Shown here piece by piece: positions 17,832-27,100 of a DNA stretch of 64,000 nt. The notes beneath the pieces are model-generated. The model searched no databases and was not told the DNA's origin. It saw only the letters and a list, made by a program, of their open reading frames with translations. Within the stretch, counting starts at the first letter, position 1, and every line of letters begins with the position of its first letter. Location of the stretch: positions 1,587,501 through 1,651,500 of the forward strand of contig JACKNC010000001.1 in assembly GCA_024235095.1 (NCBI GenBank), written 5' to 3'. The stretch is from Gammaproteobacteria bacterium. Its GTDB lineage: Bacteria; Pseudomonadota; Gammaproteobacteria; Competibacterales; Competibacteraceae. The translations under genes were made by a program, and so were the position numbers.

Positions 17832-18715
17832 GTTTGCTGGTCGGGCGGTTAGGGTTGGCGGCAGCGCGGATCCCGCAGATGGATCGCCACGGGTTGATCT
17901 GGTTGGAGCGGGGCGGATTGACGGTTGAGGAGGGGACGCTGCGGTTTCGGGCGGCAGCATCGGAAGCTCTGGAGTCCGGGGATTATGCGGTGCCTTATCA
18001 GGGGGTGTCGATGATTCTACTGGGGCCAGGGTCAACGGTGAGCCATGATGCGTTGCGGTTATTGGCGCGACATGGGACGTTACTGGCGGCAGTCGGCGAA
18101 GGTGGGGTGAAGATTTATACTGCGCCGCCCTTGGGGCCGGGATCGTCAGCCGTGGCGCGGGCGCACGCCCGGTTATGGGCGGATGAGAAGGCGCGTCTCG
18201 ATGTAGCGCGGCGGATGTATGCATTCCGCTTTGGGCGGATTTTGCCGCACAGGGAGATTGAAGTGCTGCGTGGCATTGAAGGCGCGCGAATGAAGGAGAC
18301 GTATCGGATTGCCGCGGAACAGCATGGCATTCTGTGGCAAGGCCGCCGATACAATCGGCAGAATCCAACAGGCGCAGACATTCCGAATCAAGCCCTTAAC
18401 CATGCAGCGACCTTTGTAGAGTCGGCGGCGGAGATTGCGGTGACGGCAGTAGGCGCGTTGGCGCCGTTGGGATTTATTCATGAGGATTCGAGTAATGCGT
18501 TTACCCTGGATATTGCCGATTTGTACCGGGCGGAGCTGACGGTGCCCTTGGCGTTTAGTGTAGCTAAACGGGCGTTGGCCGATCCAGAATTGCTCTTGGA
18601 ACGGGCGTTGCGTAAGGAAGCCGCACAGCAGTTTCGTAAGCAACAGGTCATTGCGGGCATGATTGATCGTGTCAAGGAGTTGCTTCGTGTCAATGACAGT
18701 AGTCGTAACACGTAA
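17828..18715 (+). CDS. cas1: CRISPR integrase Cas1 (I-E)
   Basis: Catalytic subunit of the Cas1-Cas2 spacer integrase. The 295-residue product has the I-E type N-terminal beta domain (RHGLIWLERGGLTV; MILLGPGSTVSHDALRLLARHGTLLAAVGEGG) and the metal-binding Glu in GARMKETYR, His in GFIHEDSSNAF and Asp in LDIADLYR. The start overlaps the cas6e stop (ATGA); the end overlaps cas2 by about 29 nt. Confidence 0.96.
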   Translation: MSLLVGRLGLAAARIPQMDRHGLIWLERGGLTVEEGTLRFRAAASEALESGDYAVPYQGVSMILLGPGSTVSHDALRLLARHGTLLAAVGEGGVKIYTAPPLGPGSSAVARAHARLWADEKARLDVARRMYAFRFGRILPHREIEVLRGIEGARMKETYRIAAEQHGILWQGRRYNRQNPTGADIPNQALNHAATFVESAAEIAVTAVGALAPLGFIHEDSSNAFTLDIADLYRAELTVPLAFSVAKRALADPELLLERALRKEAAQQFRKQQVIAGMIDRVKELLRVNDSSRNT

Positions 18716-19028
18716 TGTATCGGATCGTATCCGGGGCTTTCTAGCGTCATCGATGTTGGAATTGGGGCCAGGGGTATACAGTGCGCCACGTTTGTCGGTG
18801 GCGGTGTGCGAGCGGATTTGGGATGTGGTGTCGGAGTGGTTTTTGTTGGAGCGCGAAGCGTCGGTGGTGATGGTGTGGGCGGATGCTCAGGTACCCGGTG
18901 GGCAAAATGTTCAAGTGTTGGGTGTGCCGCCTGTTGAATTGGTGGAAATCGATGGGTTGATTGTGACGCGCCGACCCTTGAAGCCAGAAAAGCCGATCCA
19001 TGCTGTGGGAGATTCAGCGACCGATTAG
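18687..19028 (+). CDS. cas2: CRISPR protein Cas2 (I-E)
   Basis: Structural partner of Cas1 in the spacer integrase (I-E type, CasF-like ferredoxin fold). GTG at 18687 is chosen because it gives MSMTVVVTRNVSDRIRGFL, which aligns with the MSM-VVVT start of E. coli Cas2, and because AAGGAG lies 7 nt upstream; ATG at 18693 is the alternative. Conserved segments are LELGPGVYSAPRLS and VVMVWADAQ. At about 113 residues it has a C-terminal tail slightly longer than in E. coli. It ends 47 bp before the first CRISPR repeat. Confidence 0.93.
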   Translation: MSMTVVVTRNVSDRIRGFLASSMLELGPGVYSAPRLSVAVCERIWDVVSEWFLLEREASVVMVWADAQVPGGQNVQVLGVPPVELVEIDGLIVTRRPLKPEKPIHAVGDSATD

Positions 19029-19075
19029 GCTTGTGTTCCTTAAAAATTTGGTTTATGAAGGAGTTGTTTGCTAGA
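19029..19075 (+). promoter_or_regulatory. CRISPR leader (short)
   Basis: Only 47 bp lie between the cas2 stop and the first repeat. The stretch is A/T-rich (TTAAAAATTTGGTTTATG), as leaders are, but I find no clear match to the IHF consensus here. The functional leader and the array promoter may extend into the 3' end of cas2. Confidence 0.5.
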
Positions 19076-20067
19076 GTTTCCCCCGTATGCGCGGGGATAG
19101 ACCTATCGACATGGAGGAGATCATCATCGAGACCATGTTTCCCCCGTATGCGCGGGGATAGACCTCGAGCGTGAGCCGTGGCCGTCGCTATGCAGGAGTT
19201 TCCCCCGTATGCGCGGGGATAGACCTCACCTGTGACTTAGCGTATCCCCTGACCTATGGTTTCCCCCGTATGCGCGGGGATAGACCTCCGATCCACCACT
19301 GACCCGACCGACTTCCTTTGTTTCCCCCGTATGCGCGGGGATAGACCGTCGGCTGATCAAGACGATCCAGCAGCTTACCCGTTTCCCCCGTATGCGCGGG
19401 GATAGACCTGTTGTTTGCTGTTGTTTTCTTTCCTTTCTTTCGTTTCCCCCGTATGCGCGGGGATAGACCGTAGCACCTTCCAGGAAGGATGCATCTAAGA
19501 AGGTTTCCCCCGTATGCGCGGGGATAGACCTACGGAGACCATCAACAACACCGGAAGAGCACTGTTTCCCCCGTATGCGCGGGGATAGACCCGACTACAG
19601 CATCAAAGTATCGGGCGGCTTATAGTTTCCCCCGTATGCGCGGGGATAGACCCGGGGAATGGAAGATCATCCCGACAACACTGCCGTTTCCCCCGTATGC
19701 GCGGGGATAGACCTTGATAATAAGTATCTGCGAGTTGGACGCGCCCGTTTCCCCCGTATGCGCGGGGATAGACCGCACGAGCAGAAGCCGCCCGGCTGGC
19801 AGGAATCGTTTCCCCCGTATGCGCGGGGATAGACCCCGATTATCTGGAAAACAAACTGATTGACTTTGGTTTCCCCCGTATGCGCGGGGATAGACCTGAC
19901 CACTGATCAGGCCGAGATGGCTTGCGATCGTTTCCCCCGTATGCGCGGGGATAGACCTGAACGCCGAACCGCCAAGCGCCAATCACTGGAGTTTCCCCCG
20001 TATGCGCGGGGATAGACCTCCATACGCGCCAGAGAAGGCGCAATCATTGGAGTTTCCCCCGTATGCG
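19076..20067 (+). CRISPR. CRISPR array, leader-proximal part
   Basis: There are sixteen intact 28-bp repeats plus the first 16 nt of a seventeenth. The repeat starts GTTTCCCCCGTATGCG and ends CGGGGATAGACC; the inner CCCCGTATGCGCGGGG can form the Cas6e hairpin. Repeat starts are 19076 + 61n up to 20052, and every spacer is 33 bp (equivalent to 29+32 if the last repeat base is PAM-derived). The repeats are identical. The 17th is cut after GTATGCG by an IS21 element and resumes at 22716. Orientation follows the cas operon, so the newest spacers are at 19.1 kb. Confidence 0.98.
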
Positions 20068-20074
20068 TGCGTAT

Positions 20075-20214
20075 TTCACGGGATGACGGCAGGTCGTTTC
20101 ACGGGATGACGGCAGGTCGTTTCACGGGATGACGGCAGGTCGTTTCACGGGATGACGGCAGGTCGTTTCACGGAAGGCGGCAGGCCATTACACGGAAGGC
20201 GGCGGGTTGTTTCG
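20075..20214 (+). repeat. IS21 left-end transposase-site repeats
   Basis: Just inside the left end, four exact tandem copies of a 23-bp unit (TTTCACGGGATGACGGCAGG plus TCG) are followed by two diverged copies with ACGGAAGGCGGC. The right end has a few inverted, diverged copies (CATCCCGTGAAAT at about 22675; ATCAGTGAAAT). Such multiple end repeats are typical IstA binding sites in IS21 elements; the exact tandem duplication here is unusually regular. Confidence 0.75.
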
Positions 20215-20278
20215 CCAATGAGCAGCGACGCAGGTTAACAACTTGTAGGCTGGTTCCTTTTTTTCCGAGGAGGAACTC

Positions 20279-21829
20279 ATGCCGACTGAGAGGTTATCCA
20301 TGCGCAAGATTCAAGAAGTGCTTCGTTTGCAGGCGGCGGGCCATAGCCAACCACAAATTGCCCGGAGTTGCGGGATCGGCCGTAGCACGGTCGGAGAGTA
20401 TCTGCAACGCGCCCGACGAGCGGGCCTGGGTTGGCCCCTGCCCAAGGGCATGATGGCCGATGAATTGGAACGACGGTTGTTTCCGCCGCGCCCCGCCGCT
20501 GGGTCTGCGGATCGCGGAAAACCGGATTGGGCCACCGTCCACCAGGAATTACGCCGCCCCGGCGTCACCTTGTGGCTCTTGTGGGAAGAGTACAAAGCCA
20601 CGCATCCCCAGGGCTATCAATACACCTGGTTCTGCCAGCAGTATCGGGCTTGGGTGGCGCATACCGATGTGGTGATGCGCCAGACCCATCGGGCCGGTGA
20701 GAAGGTGTTTGTGGACTACGCCGGTCCCACCGTGCCCATCGTGGACCGCATCACGGGTGAACTCCGCCAGGCCCAAGTGTTTGTTGCGGTGCTGGGCGCC
20801 AGCAATTACACCTATGTGGAGGCGACCTGGACCCAAGGACTGGATGACTGGCTCATGGCGCATGTCCGGGCCTTTGCATTTTTCGGCGGTGTCCCGGAAA
20901 TTGTGGTTCCAGATAATTTGAAAACCGGCGTCCAGACGCCGCACCGCTATGAGCCCGACCTCAACCCCAGTTATCTGGAGTTAGCCGCCCATTATGGCGT
21001 CGCGGTGATCCCCGCGCGTGTCCGAAAACCGCGTGATAAAGCCAAAGCGGAAAGTGGCGTGCTCGTGGTGGAACGCTGGATTCTGGCCCGCTTGCGCCAT
21101 CGGACTCTGTTCAGTCTCGACGAACTCAACACGGTCATCCGCGAACTGCGCGACGCCCTCAATCAGCGCGCCTTCAAAAAACTCCCCGGTTCCCGTCAGC
21201 ATTGGTTTGCAACGCTGGAACAACCGGCGTTGCGTCCCTTACCGGCCGAACCCTACGTGTTCGCGCAATGGAAAAAAGCGCGCGTCAACATTGACTATCA
21301 CATTGACATCGAGCGCCATTACTATTCGGTCCCCTACCTCCTGGTGCGCCAGGAAGTGGAGGTGCGCCTGACCGCCACCACGGTCGAGGTCTTCCATCAA
21401 CGTCAGCGGGTGGCTTGTCATCGCCGCCATCCGCAGCCTGGTCGCCATACCACCGTAACCGCCCACATGCCCAAAGCCCATCGGGAGTACGCCGAATGGA
21501 CGCCCGAACGGTTAGTGCGCTGGGCTCACCAGACCGGCCCCCACACGGCGACTCTAGTGGAACGTATCCTGGCCACGCGGCCCCATCCTCAGCAGGGCTA
21601 CCGCTCGTGCTTGGGCATCTTGCGTCTGGGCAAAGCCTATGGCGCCGACCGCTTGGAGGCCGCCTGTCAGCGCGCGTTAGCCATTGGGGGACTGAGTTAC
21701 AAGAGCATCGAGTCGATTCTCAAGCATGGCCTGGACCAGCAACGCCTCCCGGATGCGGGGACTTCGCCACCGCCCATCCCTTCGACCGCGACCCACGCGA
21801 ACGTGCGCGGCGCACGCTATTACCAATAA
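20279..21829 (+). CDS. istA: IS21 transposase IstA
   Basis: DDE transposase of the IS21 family, 516 residues, with a GAGGAGG ribosome site. N-terminal helix-turn-helix: QEVLRLQAAGHSQPQIARSCGIGRSTV. Catalytic triad: Asp in VFVDYAG, Asp in VVPDNLKTGV and Glu in KAKAESGVL. The C-terminal segment with GADRLEAACQRAL is typical. No frameshift is visible, so it is probably functional. Confidence 0.95.
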   Translation: MPTERLSMRKIQEVLRLQAAGHSQPQIARSCGIGRSTVGEYLQRARRAGLGWPLPKGMMADELERRLFPPRPAAGSADRGKPDWATVHQELRRPGVTLWLLWEEYKATHPQGYQYTWFCQQYRAWVAHTDVVMRQTHRAGEKVFVDYAGPTVPIVDRITGELRQAQVFVAVLGASNYTYVEATWTQGLDDWLMAHVRAFAFFGGVPEIVVPDNLKTGVQTPHRYEPDLNPSYLELAAHYGVAVIPARVRKPRDKAKAESGVLVVERWILARLRHRTLFSLDELNTVIRELRDALNQRAFKKLPGSRQHWFATLEQPALRPLPAEPYVFAQWKKARVNIDYHIDIERHYYSVPYLLVRQEVEVRLTATTVEVFHQRQRVACHRRHPQPGRHTTVTAHMPKAHREYAEWTPERLVRWAHQTGPHTATLVERILATRPHPQQGYRSCLGILRLGKAYGADRLEAACQRALAIGGLSYKSIESILKHGLDQQRLPDAGTSPPPIPSTATHANVRGARYYQ

Positions 21830-21845
21830 CCCAGGAGCCTCCGCC

Positions 21846-22601
21846 ATGCTGAAACAACCCCTTCTCGATCAACTGCACACCTTGAAACTCAGCGGCATGC
21901 GTCAGGCCTTGCACGAGCAACTCCAGATGCCCGATAGCGATCAGCTCAGCTTTACGGATCGCTTGAGTCTCCTGGTTGATCGCGAACTGACCGAACGCGC
22001 GAATCGTCGCCTCCAGTACCGCTTACAGCAAGCCCGTTTGCCCCAGCAAGCCTGCCGGGAAGACCTGGATTACCAACATCCCCGGGGCCTGGATAAAACC
22101 CTCATCCAGCATCTGCTCGGTGAACGCTGGCTTGTGGAGCATCTCAACTGCCTGATTACCGGCCCCACCGGCGTGGGGAAAACATGGATTGCTTGTGCCT
22201 TGGCTCAGCATGCGTGTCGTCTGGGCTATACCGCGCGCTATGTCCGTTTGCCCCGCTTGCTCCCTGAACTGGCGTTGGCCCGCGCCGATGGCCGCTATCC
22301 CAAGCTGCTACGCGAGTACGCTAAAGCACACGTGTTGGTCATCGATGACTGGGGCTTAACACCGCTCACCAGCGAGGGCCGCCGTGATCTTCTGGAAATC
22401 CTCGATGACCGGCATCACCGTCAATCCACCCTCGTGACCAGCCAGTTGCCCGTGGCAAGCTGGCACGCCTATCTGGACGAACCCACTCTGGCTGATGCCC
22501 TCCTCGATCGGCTCGTCCATAACGCCTACACCCTCAACCTGACCGGAGAATCCTTACGAAAACGTAAAACCCCCTTGACGAACTCCATCACGGAACAGTA
22601 A
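21846..22601 (+). CDS. istB: IS21 helper ATPase IstB
   Basis: AAA+ ATPase that assembles on target DNA and stimulates IstA. It has 251 residues, with Walker A TGPTGVGKTWIA, Walker B VLVIDDWGL and the C-terminal YLDEPTLADALLDRLVHNAY segment. It begins 16 bp after istA; an upstream in-frame start inside istA is unlikely because MLKQPLLDQLHTLKLSGM is the conserved N-terminus. Confidence 0.95.
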   Translation: MLKQPLLDQLHTLKLSGMRQALHEQLQMPDSDQLSFTDRLSLLVDRELTERANRRLQYRLQQARLPQQACREDLDYQHPRGLDKTLIQHLLGERWLVEHLNCLITGPTGVGKTWIACALAQHACRLGYTARYVRLPRLLPELALARADGRYPKLLREYAKAHVLVIDDWGLTPLTSEGRRDLLEILDDRHHRQSTLVTSQLPVASWHAYLDEPTLADALLDRLVHNAYTLNLTGESLRKRKTPLTNSITEQ

Positions 22602-22715
22602 ACACTCATCCACTGCGTCGCTGCGCTCCGACCGAGTGAAATACGCTGCCGCCTTCGACTGAACTCGCCGGCCGTCATCCCGTGAAATGGATGGCCGGCA
22701 TCAGTGAAATACGCA

Positions 22716-23949
22716 CGTATGCGCGGGGATAGACCTTCCGGCTTGATTGTGCGAATGCGACTCATAGCGTTTCCCCCGTATGCGCGGGGATAGACCTGTC
22801 TTTCTGTAGATCCCGCTCAGCGTCCATGCGTTTCCCCCGTATGCGCGGGGATAGACCTTTTCATGTCGGTCTCCTTTTTCTGGTCAGAACGTTTCCCCCG
22901 TATGCGCGGGGATAGACCTCTTGCAGGCTCGCGAACAGCGCCTCGTCGTCTGTTTCCCCCGTATGCGCGGGGATAGACCGCCAAGGCGTTCTTCCCGAAA
23001 GACGCCGCCGACGTTTCCCCCGTATGCGCGGGGATAGACCCATCAAAAAAGCCCGCGCCCGCGCCCGCTCCAAGTTTCCCCCGTATGCGCGGGGATAGAC
23101 CCTCCAAGAGCCGCAGCATGACTAACCCCCCCTCGTTTCCCCCGTATGCGCGGGGATAGACCTGGTCAGAGTCCATTTACAAGAAATATCCGTTTGTTTC
23201 CCCCGTATGCGCGGGGATAGACCGGGAAATGCAAATAGCCTGGCCCCGGCTCAGTGGTTTCCCCCGTATGCGCGGGGATAGACCCTGGGTCTGCATCAAT
23301 TGGATAAATTGCTCATTGTTTCCCCCGTATGCGCGGGGATAGACCTCCTCCTGCTGATGAAAGGCGGTAATGCGGTCAGTTTCCCCCGTATGCGCGGGGA
23401 TAGACCCGTAACAACCCTGTAAACAGGTGGGTGCTATGCGTTTCCCCCGTATGCGCGGGGATAGACCTGCGGCTCGCCCGTCGTCGTGTCGGCTTTCGGC
23501 GTTTCCCCCGTATGCGCGGGGATAGACCTTCACCACGGAAATCGTGAATCCCAATTTCGCCGTTTCCCCCGTATGCGCGGGGATAGACCTTGGTCACGAC
23601 GATACGGGCATCCATTGCCAGCGTTTCCCCCGTATGCGCGGGGATAGACCCCCCGGCGGTATCGCACAGTAGCTCGTGGACAAGTTTCCCCCGTATGCGC
23701 GGGGATAGACCCGGAAGTCATCATCAGTCGTGGCCCCTGGATTGGTTTCCCCCGTATGCGCGGGGATAGACCCGATTGGGGTGGTTCATGTCTCGCCTCG
23801 TTGCGGTTTCCCCCGTATGCGCGGGGATAGACCCAAGCTCAGTCTGGAAGAATCCGTTACCCTCCAGTTTCCCCCGTATGCGCGGGGATAGACCCGCCGT
23901 TTCTGCGCTCAGGGCGTTGATGGCGCTGTTTCCCCCGTATGCGCGGGGA
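22716..23949 (+). CRISPR. CRISPR array, leader-distal part
   Basis: The array continues with the rest of the split repeat (to 22735), then repeats at 22769 + 61n up to 23928, again with 33-bp spacers. In total the array has 37 repeats (one split, one truncated) and 36 spacers. The repeat sequence is identical to the proximal part right to the end; the last one stops after 22 nt (23949), where istB remnant sequence begins, so the original old end of the array is lost. Confidence 0.98.
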
Positions 23950-24070
23950 ACCCACGCTGGCGGACGCCATTCTCGACCGGCTTCTCCATAGCGCTTATCT
24001 TATTCACTTAAAGGGAGAATCCCTGCATAAAACTCGAACCCCATTGACGGCAACCCTTATCAGCGCGTAA
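23948..24070 (+). pseudogene. istB C-terminal fragment
   Basis: The frame reads EPTLADAILDRLLHSAY, then GESLHKTRTPLTATLISA and stop. It aligns with the last 40 residues of the intact IstB (EPTLADALLDRLVHNAY) at about half identity, so it comes from a different IS21 member. The bases GA are shared between the CRISPR repeat and istB at the junction, a minimal microhomology. Confidence 0.85.
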
Positions 24071-24175
24071 TAAGAGCATGCCCTGCGTCGCTGCGCTCCG
24101 TCGGTCCGGCCAAATGGCCCGGAACCGGTGGCCGAATCATCTCGGAATGGGTGGCCGAATCGACTGGAATACGCA
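23948..24175 (+). mobile_element. IS21-family right-end remnant
   Basis: After the truncated last repeat come the last 40 codons of an istB gene and a right terminus ending TGGAATACGCA at 24175, with the internal subterminal repeats GTGGCCGAATC (about 24129 and 24151). It shares the stretch TGCGTCGCTGCGCTCCG and the ATACGCA end with the intact IS21 at 20.1-22.7 kb but is clearly diverged. The rest of that element, and any CRISPR sequence beyond it, has been deleted. Confidence 0.85.
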
Positions 24176-24187
24176 CCCTATAAGACT

Positions 24188-27100
24188 ATGGCTCTATTCT
24201 ATAAAGTACTAACGCCATTCAAGCAGGTTGGGATAGCCCTTTTCATTCTGAGTCTGCTTTGGGCTTGGACCAATCCGGCTCAAGCCGTTGCAGCAAACGC
24301 CTCACCCTCCACTGCACAGACTGCCGACTCAGTCCACCCGGCTCCTTTGACTAAAGTTTCCCTGCAACTGATCTGGAAGCATCAGTTTGAATTCGCTGGC
24401 TTCTATGCCGCGATCGAAAAGGGCTTCTATCGGGATAAGGGCCTGGAGGTTGAATTACGGGAATATGAGCAGGGACTCGATGTCCGCGATGAGGTGCTGT
24501 CAGGCCGGGCGACCTATGGCATTGCCAACAGCAGCGTGATCAACTGGCGGCTCATGGGACAACCGGTCGTGCTGCTAGCGAATTATTTTAAAAAGACGCC
24601 CTTGGTCGTATTGGGCCAGCCTGGGATTCGCACGCTTGATGATCTCGTGGGCAAACGACTGATGATTGCCGATAAGGACCTTCGTTCGCCGCTCTTTCAG
24701 GCGGCTTTGCAGGAAGCAGGATTAGTCCCTGGAGTCAACCTGACCATCATACCCCACACCTTTGATAGCGGACCTTTCATCCGTGGGGAAGTGGAGGCGA
24801 TGACGGCTTTCCTGAGCAATGAACCGTTCTACTTACAGCAAAAAGGCGTGCTCTTTCAAATCATCGAGTTGACCGGTTACATGCCGGGGTTGGGCGATGT
24901 TTATCTGTTCACCTCCGCTGCTCAGATCGCCGCTCACCCGGAACAGACCAAGGCGTTTATCGAAGCCAGCAACGCCGGATGGCGTTATGCCCTGGATCAC
25001 CCTGATGAGATCATCGAGCTGATTCTTGAGCGTTATTCCCGGCGCAAGAGCCGGGAGGCGTTGCGTTATGAGGCGGAGAAAACCCGGCAACTGGTCATGC
25101 CGCGCTCTATGCCTGTGGGTTCCATCCCCGACGAACGCCTCCAGTTGGCGGCCAGAGCCCTGCTGCGTGCCGGTCAGGAAGGCGATTTACGGAATCTGCC
25201 AGGATTTCTATTCCAGGAAGACCAGGCTACAGCTGCGCCGGTCAAGACCGCTGCTGCGCTGATGCTCACCCCGCAGGAACAGATCTGGCTGGAACAGCAT
25301 CGTCACGTTATTTTCCAGGTGGACGACAACTTTGCTCCTTATACCTTTGTTAATGCCTCGGGTGAAGTCAGTGGAATCGTCGTCGATCTGGTCCGTGCTC
25401 TAGCCGATGCTGCTGGTCTGGACATCGAAATGGTCCCCAAACCATTTAATGAGATGGTGAAGGCGCAGAAGTTGCCTGGACTCTACGGTTACATCAACTT
25501 CGATTACCATTTCTCGGAAACACCGGATGCGTTCCTGAGCATTGCAAGCCCCTTTCCCTCAATGCAAGCCCTGTTTGCGCCAAAACCGGAACAGTTTACC
25601 GCCAAAACCCTTGAGGAAATTCAAAATAAGCGCATTCTGTTTTATGAAGGCATAGACCCTATGGATTTCGGTTTTCCCCGCACGGGAAACCAGTACCTTC
25701 ATGTCCGTGACCCGGCGCAGGCGTTTGCCCTGTTGCTGAATGATCAGGCGGATGGCTATTTCGATAATTTCGCCTATGTTCAATGGCATATGCGCGAGCA
25801 GTTCGTCACGGGCCTGACCTCGCTCTATCTCACCGACCGCTTTCCCGATTCCCTGGTTGCCGTCTTCAACGACTATCCTGAGTTGCATAGCATTCTGAAA
25901 AAAGCCTACTACCATGTAGCGCCGATGATTCCTTCCCTCCTGCGAAGATGGCAAATCAAATACAATAAAAGCGCCAAACTCATCCTCAGTGATGCAGAGC
26001 GCCTCTGGCTTGCGCAACATCCGGTTATTCGTTATGCCGTAGATCCGGATTCGGCGCCGATCGAATATATTGACTCACAAGGCCAACCGGCGGGCATCAC
26101 TTCGGAGTATCTCCAGCGCCTGGAGGAATTGCTGGGAATCCGTTTTGAGGCGATTCCGGCGGCGACTTGGGCAGAAGCCTTGCAAAAGCTCGATAATCGG
26201 CAAATCGATTTGTTGCCGGCCATTGTTCAGACCACAGACCGCCAAGGGCGCTTTCGGTTTACCGCACCCTATCTTACTTTCCCAGTGGCGATTTTTGCGC
26301 TGGTCGACGCACCCTTTCTGGGAAATCTGGAGGCGCTGGCCGGGAAGCAGGTCGCGGTCGTAAGCGATTACGCCATTCATGAATGGCTGCAACAGGATCA
26401 CCCGGAGATCGGCCTGACGCCAGTAACTACCATGACGGCAGCCTTGCACGCGGTAACCGAACGACGGGCCGATGCTTTTGTTGACAATCTGGTCACGGTC
26501 AGTTACGCCATCGGTCGCAAAGGAGTCCTTCAGGTGCGAATGGCTGGAAACACCCCTTATGAAATCGCCCTAAGTATGGCAGGGCGCAAGGACTGGCCAA
26601 TTCTGGTTGGCATTCTGGAGAAGGGAATCGCCGCTATTCCTAAGAATGACCGGGACAGCATTTACAATCGTTGGGTTCAAGCCCCGCAACCCCCCAACAC
26701 AGACTACCTCCTGCTGGGTGAGATATTGACTCTGGCAGCCATCGTGCTAGCCATCCTGCTGTATTGGAATCGGAAGCTAGCTCGGGAAATCACGCTGCGT
26801 CTAAAGCTGGAAGAGGAACTGCGCCAAGCGACTAAAAGCGCGGAATGCGCAAGCCAGGCCAAAAGCGAATTCCTGGCTAACATGAGTCATGAAATTCGCA
26901 CCCCCATGAACGCCATCATGGGCATGATTCATTTTTGCCTCGACACCTCCCTGGATCACGAACAACGGAATTACCTGGACAAGGCTTATGGCGCGGCAAA
27001 ATCCCTGCTAGGCTTGCTCAACGACATCCTGGATTTGTCAAAGGTCGAGGCCGGCCACCTGGAGATAACCTGCGTTCCTTTCACGCTCCATGAGGTCATA

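Larger units (their letters stand above)
20068..22715 (+). mobile_element. IS21-family insertion sequence
   Basis: A 2648-bp element with perfect 12-bp ends, TGCGTATTTCAC at 20068 and GTGAAATACGCA ending at 22715, carrying istA and istB. It is flanked by an 8-bp target duplication, CGTATGCG (20060-20067 and 22716-22723), which is part of the CRISPR repeat itself. Removing the element and one copy of the duplication restores a perfect repeat. istA and istB read in the same direction as the array. Confidence 0.97.

Noticed and set aside
19620..20043. Minus-strand frames full of YPRAYGGN / SIPAHTGET / GLSPRIRGK repeats
   Set aside because: These are translations of the CRISPR repeat in its three minus-strand frames; the 61-bp period and spacer content show non-coding array DNA. 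The same applies to frames at 22817-23724.
20041..20050. Similarity between spacers 15 and 16 (both end near CAATCA-TGGA)
   Set aside because: About 13 of 17 end bases match, which may be chance; no other spacers are related, so I do not claim duplication or primed acquisition.
24128..24187. Twenty extra N-terminal codons of the hybrid kinase
   Set aside because: They are translated from the IS21 remnant's terminal repeats (GTGGCCGAATC) and precede a normal membrane-targeting N-terminus.
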